NCBI GenBank assembly: GCA_013396655.1
Contig: WBMV01009170.1
Span: forward strand, 1-64,000
Source: Campylorhamphus procurvoides
Lineage: Eukaryota > Chordata > Aves > Passeriformes > Dendrocolaptidae
Length of the DNA stretch: 64,000 nucleotides
Direction: 5' to 3'
Both the position numbers and the translations under genes were made by a program. The notes beneath the pieces are model-generated. The model worked only from the letters and a program-made list of their open reading frames with translations, was not told the DNA's origin and did not search any database. Of the stretch, positions 36,466-48,100 are shown one piece after another. The stretch's first letter is position 1, and every line of letters begins with the position of its first letter.

Positions 36466-37388
36466 ATCACAGAATACACCAAGTTGAAAGGGACCCACAA
36501 GAATCAGAGTCCAACTCGTGGCTGAGCACAGAACCTTCCCCAAGAGTCACACCATGTGACTGAGGGTATGATTAAAATGCTTCTTGAACTCTGTCAGACT
36601 TGGGGTTGTGATCACTTGCCTGGGTATCCTGTTCCAGTGCCCTACCACCCTCTGGGTGAAGAACCATTTTCTAATATCCAAACTAAACCTCCTCTGACAC
36701 AACTTCAGGCCATTCTCCTGGGTCCTGTCAGTGTCACCAGAGATTAGTGTCTGCCCCTCCTCTTCCTCTCTCAAGGAAATTGTAACTGCAATGAGGTCTC
36801 CCCTCAGCCTCCTCCAGGCTGAACAAACCAAGTGCCCTCAGCCACTCCTCATACAGCTTCCCCTCAAGGCCCTTCATCATTTTCATTGCCCTCCTTTGGA
36901 AACACTCTAAAAGCTTAACATCTTTCTTATATGGCAGTGACCAAAACTGCACACAATATTCAAGGTGAGGCTGCCCCAGTACAGAGCAGAGTGGGACAAT
37001 CCCCTCCCTTGACCAGCTGGCGATGCTTTGTCTGATGCTCCCCAGGACATGGTTGGCCCTCCTGGCTGCCAGGGCACTGCTGACTCAGATTCAACTTGCT
37101 GCCATTAACCGGGGCCTTTAGATCCCATTGCACAGTTCTGCTTTCCAGCATCTCATTCTCCAGTCTGTACATCTAGGGTTGCCCCATCCCAGGTGCAGAA
37201 TCCAGCACTTTCCCTTGTTGAACTTCATACAGTTGGTGGTTTCCCAGTCTTCTGATTTGTCCAGGTCTCTCTGCAGGCCCTCCCTGCCTCTGAGGGAGTC
37301 AACAGCTCCTCTGAGTTTTGTGTCATCTGCAAACTTCCTCAGTATCCCTTCCAGTCTTGTGTCTAAGTCATTTATGAAGATGTTGAAG
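36466..37388 (-). mobile_element. CR1 LINE inserted into the old CR1
   Basis: About 920 bases of CR1 on the minus strand. The 3' tail is at 36466 (ATCACAGAATACACCAAGTT), then 3' UTR and the ORF2 C-terminus (RRLRGDLIAV, RFSLDIRKWFFTQRVVGHWN), QFWSLPYKKDVKLLECFQRR, and the RT catalytic box FADD (37322-37333, intact) with [10 protein letters not shown] before it. Frames are shifted between these parts, so it is inactive, but the motifs are better preserved than in the surrounding host CR1. That fits a later insertion. The 5' end is truncated at about 37388. Confidence 0.92.
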
Positions 37389-38400
37389 AGATAAGGTTCC
37401 CTGACTAGTGGGTGAAGGGAAGGTAGCTCTTTTGGATTTAATAAGTCTTTTAATACCATAATTCACAGCATACTTCTGGACAAATTCTCCACTCTGGGAT
37501 GAGCCTGTTCATGGTGCATTGGCTGCAGAATGGGCTGAAAGGCAGAGCTCAAAGGGTCGCAGTGAATGAGGCTACATCTGGCTCGCAAGCGGTCACCAGC
37601 TCGGGGCTCAGTCTTAGGGCCAATTTCACTCAATATATTTGCCAACACTCTAGATGCAGGATTGAATGCACAGTTACCAAGTTTGCTGATGATACAAAAC
37701 CAGAATGTGCTGCTGATTTTCTTGGGGACAAGTTGCCTTGGAGAGGGAATCTAGATAGATTGGAGCATGAGACGATGATGGGATAGAATTTAATAGGCTC
37801 AAATTACGGATTCTGCAACTAGGATTAAGTAACACCAGGTGGAAGTATGAATAGGGAGAGGAGCAGCTGGAAAGCCATCCTGCAGAAAGGCATCTTTGGG
37901 TACCATGGTCCCAAGACTATCACCCAAACACTTCATTACCTCTGGCAGCAGTGTGTCCTGGCATCAAGAGGGAAAATCCCATCCTGCGGTACATCAAATA
38001 CAGCATTACCAACTGGTCAAAGGAGTTTATCCTCTCACAGTTTTCAGCACTGATGTGGTCTTACCTTGAGTGCTGTATGCAGTTTTGTGCCCCACTACCC
38101 AAGAAAGATGTTAAGGTATTCAAATGTTTCCAGGGGAAGGAAACAAAACTGATGAAAAAGTTGGAATGCCCTGTGAGGAGCAGTTGAGGACTCTGGGTTT
38201 CTCTAGTTTGAAGAAAAGGAGACTGAGAGCTGACCTTATTGCTTTCTACAGCTTTCTGAGGAGGGAAGGTGGGGAAAAGGAGGTGCTGAACTAATCTCCC
38301 TGGTACCCAGTCATAAGATTCATGGGGGATCATTTCAAAGCTGTGCCAGGAGAAGACTAGACTAGATATTATCTAACATTTCTTTGCCAAGAGGATGGTC
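37389..38400 (+). mobile_element. Old CR1 LINE, segment 3 of 3
   Basis: The host CR1 resumes with a DKVP..LVGEG stretch and the LD..K.FNT RT motif. It then shows SVLGPIS-type sequence near 37605-37630, the catalytic box FADD (37682-37693), and SYLECCMQFCAPLPKKDVKVFKCFQ within 37951-38187. It fades near 38400 around the LDI..FFA motif, before a normal 3' end. Frameshifts and stops are abundant. Together the three segments span about 2.4 kb, including the two insertions. Confidence 0.88.
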
Positions 38401-38899
38401 ACAGATAGTACGTATTTTTGGGAAATGCTGTGTCTTCTTCATGCTTTCTCTCAGTTACTTCAGTGCACACGTGTTTTACTGCATTTAAATAATTCTTCAC
38501 ACATCTATGTTATTCTCTCTCTAGTATTGATATGACAGTTCCATAGCATAAAATGTGATACTGTAAGAGAAAATGGCACATATTTGGCTTAGAAGAACAA
38601 TCAGAAAGTTCATGTGGAGTAAATCCTTTATTTTTTATTATTTATAAATGGTAGAATAGTAACATTTTTTATTTTAATTGATCTTTTGAAAAAAATACTT
38701 GTTATTGAATTCCTGATGAAAGCAAACTCCATTTTATAGAAATTCTTTAAGCCTAATGTCAGTGGTCATAAACCAGCCTTCCTTTGGCTTTACTGCTTAG
38801 TAAACATCCAGAATTTTCCTTAAATTAAATGTTATGGACCACCTAATGGAGAAAACAGTCAGGGCAAATTTAGTCTAGATATACACCACCGCACCAGTA
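38401..38899. other. Unassigned AT-rich spacer
   Basis: About 500 bases between the CR1 complex and the solo LTR. No gene or repeat recognised. Confidence 0.6.
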
Positions 38900-38905
38900 G
38901 CAAAA

Positions 38906-39243
38906 TGTGGGAAACAGGTCTGTGAATTTCTTTACAGAGCAAGAAGAATTTGACCTTGGCCAGACTGCTGTGTAGCCGTAAAGATAAACAGCTTGCAGAG
39001 ACTGAGAGAACTCAGGAGCAGCAGAAGACAAGTTTGCATAGAGACAGTAGTTTTGTAACTGTGGCCAATAGGTGATTTTTTCTGCGTAATGAGGTCCAAT
39101 AATGTTCATGCACGTACACTTAGGAAATATATAAAAGTAGCTGTGTGAAATAGAGAGAGAGATATATATAATAAAAGTTTTTACTCTTATCAATTCGAGA
39201 TCTTTGCCTGCTTCTTATCAAATCCGTCCCAGCAACAACGACA
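38906..39243 (+). mobile_element. Intact solo LTR, ERVK-type
   Basis: A 338-base element with TGT at its start (38906) and ACA at its end (39243), bounded by identical 6-base duplications. In plus-strand order it has a TATA box (TATATAAAA, 39128-39136), a polyadenylation signal (AATAAA, 39170-39175) and a U5-like end (TCCCAGCAACAACGACA). No internal retroviral sequence follows, so recombination between two LTRs has removed the provirus. The perfect duplication and regulatory motifs argue for a comparatively young copy. The class is inferred from the 6-base duplication. Confidence 0.9.
39128..39175 (+). promoter_or_regulatory. LTR TATA box and polyadenylation signal
   Basis: TATATAAAA at 39128-39136 and AATAAA at 39170-39175, spaced as in a compact LTR R region. 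Transcription would run rightward into the flanking DNA. Confidence 0.65.
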
Positions 39244-39249
39244 GCAAAA

Positions 39250-42158
39250 TACCACATAACGCAAATGAAAACAGGGTGCAGAGCCTGTCACCTTGTTTGC
39301 AGAAATACAAAATGAGTAAAGTATTTCTGCTTACTGGAAAGGGTTGGTGATTCTGGAACTAGTGCAATTTATGAATGTTATTTTCATACTAGTCAACTGG
39401 GAAAAAAAAAGAGGGAAAGTTTTGTTTAACATATATCCAATACACTATAGTGTCCACTCCAACCCCAAAAGAGCTATTTTAGTGTCTGCATTTATACTTT
39501 AGAAATACTTTATCTGTACCAAAATGTCTCTCATGGATGAAGCCAAATGACTCCTGCAAACCAGAATAAACTCACAAGGAGGCAATAAAGGACAGATACA
39601 CCTGGTTAGCAGCAGGGGAAACACTTCCACTAAACTACCACACCATGTCTGACTTCTCAGTCCTGGTCTTCAAGGAAGAGCAATAAACTCAAAATAGCTT
39701 CAACCTCAGAAGATGCTGTGTTGTACAGTTCTTTATTTCACTGGACACAAAAAACATTTGATCTAGTGGAAGCACTGGTTTCATAACACATTATTTTTTG
39801 TGCTGCTTCTAGATGCAGGATGCAATGATGTGTCTCTTTCACAGTGATATAAACATGGTTTCTTCTTTTTGTGCTTATCTGTCATAGGTACCAAACACCC
39901 ACTTTTCTTCTTGGATTGTCTTATTAACATTACTAAGTTAAACTGAGAGTAATTATTCACAACCAATACTTAGTTTGAACCAAGTTACTGCTACAACTGA
40001 AGTGCATCTGGATGAGTTATATGTGTGAGACATTGGCTTTTTTTATCCAGGTAAAGCTGTGCATTTGGTAAAAGATAATGTTATTTTACACAGCTCATCC
40101 TTTCTCTATATCTAGAGAATTATCATTGTTACACCACTACTGCAAAATGCAGGTTTTCCACATTTTTAAAATGAAAATAAAATGTAGAAAAAGCAGAGAG
40201 ATTCTTATGGTGGATTTTGAGGTAAAGTGAATTCCTGTTGAAGTGTTTTGTTTCATGTTGATGGAATTTTTGGGATACTACAAACAGAGGCTAAAGGTTT
40301 CTCTAAACAGCTTTCAGTGTTCTCTGCTCTTCGAAATGCACTCCAGGATTATAATCAGGTGTTTGTTTATAAACCACCAGGGTTACAGTAGGATGATTTG
40401 GCATTTATAAGCAAATTTCTTGTTAGCCGAATTTTATGTCTATATGTGAACACCCACAGAGTTTACACACAAAAGATGATTTCCAGAGGTGATTTTTGCC
40501 CCGTGTAGAATGGGAATTAATTTTATATTGTAGCTGCCTTTTCCCAGCAGCTAGCATTTCCACAGCTGGTTGCCGTTTCACTCACCCATACTTTCCTATC
40601 ACATACTATTCTTTCAGCAGCCGTCTTTTACATCCCCAAAGACAGAAAACATGCATACACAAAAAAAGCCACTGAAAGTATGCTGTTGCCTTTTGTGATT
40701 GCAGAAAGCCACACCTTTTTCTCTTCAAATTTAACTGATGCAAAGCAATGGGTTTAAGACTCTGAGGATCAAGGACTTTGAATTCTGTTTAATTTGACAA
40801 ATAATATTAAAATTAAATATTTTCTCACATTAAATAACACAGCTGTCTTATTAAGACACTTTAAAAATATTGGTTTATTTAAAATATTGTTATGCTTTTA
40901 TATCTTTGTTTATCAGAACTTTTTTGGCATATCTGTAACTGAAGTAGCAGAGCACTGCCTCTCCCAGACAAAAATTTCCACAGAGAAACTGAGATTAGAT
41001 GGATCTTCTGAAATAATTTTTGAGATAAATCTCAAATGTCAATGCACAAAAGGGACTTGCTTCCTCTTGCTGTTGAACCTACTGAAAAAATATTTATAAT
41101 AGTTTTATATGCATTTTTGAAGGACTGAAATGATTGACAGTTGTAGTAAAGCTGGAAGAACTTCTGAATGGTAAGTCAGAGGGAGAACATTTAAAGATTT
41201 TCTTCATTCTAATTAACTGATGGTAATGATAGATGTAAGCTCAAGGGAATGGCCTTGTCCCTTGAGGCAAGGACAAAAGTGGTCTTGTTTATTCTAGTAT
41301 AGGTAAGGATTTGATTTGCCTGTTTACCATAGTAGAATTGACATGAGCTTTAATCATTCAACTGATGAATCAAGATATGCAAAGCTGTAAGAGATCCATA
41401 ATTTCTTTTACAAATTAATTAATGGCATAAATGTTGAAAATCACACTGTATTAAACAGCCTATAATGCTTTCCAAATCATTTTGATCACCAAGAAAGTGA
41501 GGATAACTTAATGATCACTCTAATGTATTATACAGGATCACAGACAAAAAAGCACTTATGAAATCTAAGGTGTCAGTCCAGGGAGTCTCTGGCTCCTTCT
41601 GTTAGAGAGTACTACCCTGACAGTAGAGTCAGCTGAAAGGATTTTGTGCTTGTGCTTCAGCTGTGTCTGCACAGCATCCTGCAGCTTAACTAAAGTGGCA
41701 TGCAGAGATGGTTTTAAGATAGATGGCAGGCTCTGCACCCTACAGCTAAGGCACAGGCAGGCACTTGTTCTGTCTCTCCTCTCTCTGAAGCGGTAAGCTT
41801 CAGCAGGAAGGAGGACCAGGCACAAGGATAGGTATCTCTGAAGACTGCTTATATCTCCCATGTCATCCCTTATCCTCCTGCACATGGCACATAAGATATA
41901 CTTATATCAGCAAGATATATCTTCCAAGGAAGAAAGGATGAGAGGAACAAAATGAAATTTAAGCAGAATATTAAAAACCCTCAAAGGACTAAATTTATAG
42001 CTCTTTTATTATTCAGGTCTCCAAAGAGTTGCCATTTAGCATGAAGTATTTTGAGAATATCTTTAGTATGGTAATGACTGTCATTAGTAATAACTCATTG
42101 GTGTCCATACCTTTTATGGCTCAGATGAACACCACTGCCATTACACTGCTATAGTTCC
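39250..42158. other. Unassigned DNA, no gene seen
   Basis: No mobile element recognised. A 106-codon minus-strand frame (41565-41885) lies in locally GC-richer DNA and is less repetitive than other random frames here, but I do not recognise it (see findings). Confidence 0.55.
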
Positions 42159-42694
42159 TGTGATTAGAGAGGGTAGTGGATCTGACTGGGTTGGGGTCAA
42201 CTTTCTTCACATCAGCCAGTATGATGCTGTTTTAAATCTGTGACTAAGTAGTGTTGACACAGGCCAACGTTTTAGCTATTGCTGAGCAACTGCAGTAAGG
42301 TTTTCTCTGTTTCTCACTTTGCCCCACTACCAGCAAGTAGGTTGGGAGTGAGAAAGAGGTTGGGAGGGAACACTATCAGCTGGCCTAAAATGACCAAAAG
42401 CGTATTCCAAGCCTTATAATATCATAATCAGCAACAAAGTAATTGTGGGTTTGTTTTTTTCCAAACACACTTCTGTTCACAGACAGGCTGGACATTGCAG
42501 TCTGCCTGTGGGAGGTGATGAGTGCTGCAAATGCCTTTGCAACATTTTTTATCTTTTTCATTCACTTACTAAACTCTCTTTACCCCAACCTACAGGTTTT
42601 CTCAAGGTTGGTCTTCTTCCTCATCTTGCTATAGGGGGGCACAGAGCAAGCAGCTGGTGAGTGTTTAGTTGCCATCTGTGGTCAACCCACCACA
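42159..42694 (+). mobile_element. Old ERVL-like solo LTR
   Basis: Plus-strand LTR starting TGTGATTAG and ending GGTCAACCCACCACA (about 536 bases). Internal landmarks are CTTTCTTCACATCAGCCAGT, TTTTAGCTATTGCTGAGCAA, a TATA-like TTATAATA near 42414-42421, and the CTTTACCCCAACCTACAGG stretch near the 3' end. These align with the minus-strand LTR at 19576-20090 and with the 3' end of the one at 25966-27090. Divergence and lack of a clear 5-base duplication suggest an old insertion. Confidence 0.8.
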
Positions 42695-45038
42695 GACAGC
42701 CACAATCAAAGTCCTTATGCCAGCTCATGTCCTGGCAGAAGATGCAGTACATCATTTAGATCTACCGTGATACTAGGAATAATTTCCCACCTCATGACAA
42801 GCATATAAATAGGAATATGCAACTGACTCTAAGACCTTAACAAAGACTTCCAACTCTTTTATGGGAAGCTTTCATTTTTAACTAAATTATTTTTTATTTC
42901 TAGAGTATTGTTAAGGTATAGACTGTACTAAATGTAAATTTTTCTAAATAATTCCTTTTTAAAAAATTATTTAGGACTTTTACACTTACAGCAGCAATGG
43001 CTTTGATTGTGACCCAAGTAAATCCTTATTAATGAAGATGGATTACAACCAGCAACAGTGTTAAAAATGGAGTGTTTGATTTTAACATTTCTAGTAGAAG
43101 TATAGTATTAACAAACATTCATTAATTAGGATTATTCCAGACTTTCTTCATGGTTATTGATAGGACACTTCAGACTATTAACTTTTTACCATGCCTCAAA
43201 TTTTCTGAGGTCAGTATTTTGTCAATCTTTACTTTTAGGTTCAGGACTGAGACCTTATTGTCACTTAGTAGCTGATTCCTAGTAGCACTGAAGTTTATTT
43301 ATTTGACACAAGTAGAGATTAATCGTTCTATGCTTTAATTTACATAGCCAATATAAATTGTATAATATTTTGCTCTGTTCATCTAATGGTTCTCTATGTA
43401 ATCCTAGCACATCATTTTCAGACCTAGTTACTTGCTCTACATCCACCTTGTCTGTACAGAATAAAATGCTTTGAAGGGTTTTGTAATCACAGAAAGTAAT
43501 GTTAAGATCACAGTCTAAATTTTACCTGCCCTGGTTCCTCAGTTCAGAATATGCTATTTCACACTGAGTTCTATTCCTTGTCAGGGGAAATAAAGTCTAC
43601 CTGTTAGCCTCATAATCCTCTTGATGAGGCAATTTCACCACACTTCACCATCTTATCTGTATTAGTTCCTTAACCTTGATATCTCAGAGGAGAAAGGTTG
43701 TGCTTTCAACATTATGTTCTCCATAATCTCATAATGTTTCATCCTGAAGTTTTCTCCAGTCTCAAAATTGCAAGCCATTTTCCATAACAGTTGTTTAGTA
43801 CCGTCTTTCATAGCTTAGTTTCTCAAATTCCCTTCTATGTTTCATATTTAATTCCAGTATCCCTAGACAGCATCTAAGGCATTTAATATTTCCCCCATAT
43901 TTTATATGCTTTCTCTTTCAGATTTCATGATTCTACACTTGAATTTTCCACATTAACATTCTCCACCACTCTCCGCTTCTACTCCACAGATGTGGTAACC
44001 ATGTCATCCCTTTATTTTCCTGACAAACAGTAATTACTAAAGTAGAAATCAAGGAACTGAAAAAGAAAGGTAGGAAAAAGCATTCCACATATTATTAAGG
44101 TTGAAACCATATTCTATTAATGACCTGGTATTATTCCTTTACATCATAAGAAAATACCAGATTTGACCTGAGACACTGCAAAAGTGAAAATGAAAATTAC
44201 ACAAATCCTCTGTCAGAATAGAGTTCAAGGAATTAAGTCAAAAGGAAAAAAAAAACAACCAAACAAACAAAAAAATGCTAGAAACACTCCACAGTGGTAA
44301 GAAGAATATACCTATAAGTGGATGACACATATATTAGCTCTTAACTGTAGGTGTGCAGGGTTGCTCAGCCTATAAACAGCCATTACAATCCCATGTAGGG
44401 TTCTTTATTTTCATCAACTCTTAAGAATGAGGGAGGGAAAAAGGGGTGATGATAAATTTAGAGGAATTCATCAAGAAAATATACAATTTTTTTACAGAGC
44501 TAGTCAAAAAGCCAAATACCAGCAACCCATATGGGACAAGCCATTCTACACTCAGGCTATGAAACAGTAAGGCATATTAGTGTGCAAGAAGTTCCAGTGG
44601 ATAAAGAGCATGTGTAGAAAAAAAACGTGCTCTCAGTGTGGGTGAGTGTATTGCAGTCTGGTCTTGGGTGTGTGAGAATATATTTGGAGCAGATTGGGGA
44701 CACCACCTGTTCATACTATACAGAAGATTAGCTAATAACTATAGTCAACATTATCAGAGTAAATTCTAATGAAACATGCCAGGACTCAGATTCCTTCTTG
44801 CTTGAAGGCATCTTGCATCTTGTAGGGCCTGTAGGGTGATGCATGCATTTCGAAATTTCTGCCTGGCAAAAGTCACCAGCATCACGGAGCCTGTACTACA
44901 GAACGTGACATAAAATGGTGCAATTCCTTTATCTGCATAACTTGTGAGATTATAATTAATGTGAGATAAAAGCCCAGAAGGATGCAGTGAGTCTGCAGCT
45001 CATCGTAGAACTAGATGTGATTCTTCACAGAAACTCAG
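42695..45038. other. Unassigned AT-rich DNA, no gene seen
   Basis: No exon or element recognised. An A-rich AAAC simple repeat lies at 44245-44276. Confidence 0.6.
44245..44276. repeat. A-run with (AAAC)n
   Basis: Ten A, then CAACC and AAAC units, then seven A. Confidence 0.8.
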
Positions 45039-45137
45039 AATTACAAAATATGCTGAGTTGGAAGGGACCAACAAGGATTGTCTAGTCCAACCCTTAGCCC
45101 TGCACAGGACCATCCCTAAGGGTCACACCATGTGCCT
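45039..45137 (-). mobile_element. CR1 3' tail fragment
   Basis: AATTACAAAATATGCTGAGT, TGGAAGGGACCAACAAGG, then TCTAGTCCAACCCTTAGCCC and AGGGTCACACCATGTG are the antisense of the CR1 3' end. They align with the tail at 36466-36560. About 100 bases survive. Confidence 0.85.
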
Positions 45138-48100
45138 TCATTCCCTTTCACCACATGGCTTTACCAAATTGCACTCAATGAAACGTCTGTGTTGGTTTCA
45201 GCAGTTATTTTGGTAAAATACAAGAATGACACAATGAAGACTTGGCTACCATAATAGCATTGGGCACCCTGATCATGTCAGTTTCCACTTGTGCTGTATG
45301 AAGTTGTATTTACCTTATTTTATCTGAATTATCTTTAAATGTCATGTATTTCTTTGACATCATCATAACAAGATTTGAAAGTGGCAAAATAGAACCAAAC
45401 CTCTTTCTGCAAGACCTCTGTTGTAACATCTTATATAAGATGAAGCACCAGAGGGGTTGTAGAGACCACACCTGAAAAGCTTCCAGTTCAACAGCAGAAG
45501 AGATAAAATGTATGTTCAAGCATGAAATAAACAAAAGCTAGCTTGTTAGAAATTTTATATCAGCATAATCTTTAACAATTCTGAATAACACTGTATGCTT
45601 GTATATATACTATTTGAATAACAATGGAGTATAAATAAAAATTGTACAAAAGAATGAAACAGACAGACATCATATAACTGGATGTATCATGAGTATCTAC
45701 ACCTGAAATGATTACATAGAAATTCATGTTTCTACAGTAAATATAATGTTAAATAAAAGAGACCAACAGCTATTTATAAACTCAGAAAAACTATATCTTT
45801 TTTAATGGAGAAATACAGAGCATTCCCTAGTGACTCCATTAGAAGTAAGTCCCCTTAGGCACTGCAAAGCTAAATATTTTTGTAAAACATTTCATAGTCA
45901 GAGCTGTACTGTATGTGAAAATAGGCCTCAGGGCAGTAACACACGTCACCAAATTCCCCTCTGTGAAAGCAGGTTGGAATTGTGCTTTCTGGCATACACA
46001 TAAAACAGAATGATTGCTATTCTATGCAGAAAAAACCATGTACCATTTTCATTTTTTAAGGTTGCATTCAAGATGTTGACGTTGTTTTTATAAATGACTG
46101 GCTAATGTCAGCATCAGTAATTTCTTATCAAAAGGGCTCTATTTAGATCTGACAACAGAAAAGGAAAACTTGATGGACTTAATGTTTGTGGAGCGGTAGG
46201 CAAAGAAATGCAGATCTTTGCTCTTCTATTCCTACAGTCAGTTATAAAACAAGTCTGAAGAAGCTTCACTAACTGCAGAAGTATCACACATATTAATCCC
46301 ACTAAATCAATAACAACCTAATCCTGCTTTCCTCTAAGAAATGGCAAAGATCCTATAGATTTCACTCACAGCTCAGAGTTGGTTTTCTAAATATAATGGG
46401 TAACAGAGCTTTGAAAATGAGGGAGAGATTTATTGTATGTCTTCTTATACAAAAAAATAAGACTACAGTTTGCAGAATTGAGCTTACAGAAATGTCAACA
46501 AGACACAAAAGGAATTTTGTATTTGTTGAAAAATACATGAACAATTTACATCTCTGTGAAAAATAGATGTTGTGGGTGGGACTGTTTTCTGGTTTCTTTA
46601 GCAAAGGGTTATCTCCTTTGCTATGAAGTTCTTGCTCTTTAATGTTTTATGTGTCTCAAATCACCTTGAGGTCTGTAAGGTGTTCTTTTCCTAGTTCCAG
46701 TAGAATAATCAGAGAAATTAAATAGGGTGGTTCTACATAAAGTGTGAATGAAATGCTACATCTGACTTAGTGGTATCTGTTTGGAGAAGAGTTTTGTAAG
46801 AAAATAACCTCTAAGTAAGGATTTAATCTGACCCACTTTTCCTTCAAGTTATCAGTTTGGAAAACAGTAATCCTGAAAAAAAAAAAGTGCCACTCTTTTT
46901 GCATCTGATGTCCTTTTTTTTTTTTGGAAGGCAATTAAAGCTCTGTCTGACAAATAATTTCATCAGCCCAGAAGTGTCCATAGAGAGATTGGTTTCCCAT
47001 AAGCATTAGAAGGCCAATGTTAGCTGGGGAAAGTATCCCTCAGTCCCTTCAATATCACTACATACCACTGGGCTTCCTAGGAAGCCAAGAACTGAGTCTA
47101 TGTATTTGAAAAGCTTCAAATCAAAATTATGCATTTATTTTTGTCATCTAGAATTGGAGCCACCTTGATTGATGTATATGTAATTATTAATATGCAATAT
47201 TTATTGTGTATAGCAAAGTAATTGTTTAGATTTTTTTTCTGGTACTGGAAAAGACTTGTTTAAATTTTAAGATTTAGCTGTGAATTTTTGGATTGAAAAA
47301 GTTATCTGTAGAGATGTCAACACACTGAAAAGGTCTAAACCCATGGAATGTTAAAGCAGAACTTTTCAAAGAAGTTGAAAGAAGATAATATAAAAAATGA
47401 TCAATATCCACAGGCCATGTCTATTATAGTCAACAACAGCAGATATCAGAAAAAGAACACAAGAACACAAGAAGTAAGTGATACTTTCCCAACATATCCT
47501 CTAGCAATGTTCAGGAATCCTCAGCCACCTAGAGGTGGCAGCTTTTACTTTATTAGCTGGTGAGGAATTTTTCTTCATTTAATTCATTCAATTACTTTCA
47601 CAATCTACACCAATTAATTTCACACAAGTTCTTTCTGGTTTATGAGTTAAAAATTCTCTGAGTGGCTTTTTCATGTCCTGTAGGGTTCTATGAACTTTGT
47701 TTATATTTTCTTTGTATCCATTTTTTCAGGGTAAATTATGTCATCCCCTCAGTGACTCCTCACACTGAAGCCACTCAGTCTGTCTGACCATCTTTGTCTA
47801 AGGAAGCAATAGTACAAACAGTACCCAAGATGCAGACATTCTTTTTCTACAGTGGTAGAATGCAATTTTCATGTTTATTTCCTGATCACTTTTCATGATT
47901 CCGTTTACCTTCCTGGCCCATGCTCAGCAATCTATGTTTCCATTGAAATACTCTAGTTATTATTCGTAAATGGAAATGTCTAGTTATGTATGTTTAGTCT
48001 AGTATTGTATCAAGATATTTAAGAATGTTTTCACATTTTTAATATCAATTGACACTGAATTTTATATACCATTTTCAATCTCTAGTTAGTCATTATCATA

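Larger units (their letters stand above)
38900..39249. repeat. 6-bp target-site duplication flanking the LTR
   Basis: GCAAAA at 38900-38905 and again at 39244-39249, immediately outside the LTR ends. A 6-base duplication is typical of ERVK/betaretrovirus-type integration. Confidence 0.85.

Noticed and set aside
37128..37394. 88-codon plus-strand frame
   Set aside because: Antisense shadow of the minus-strand CR1 at 36466-37388.
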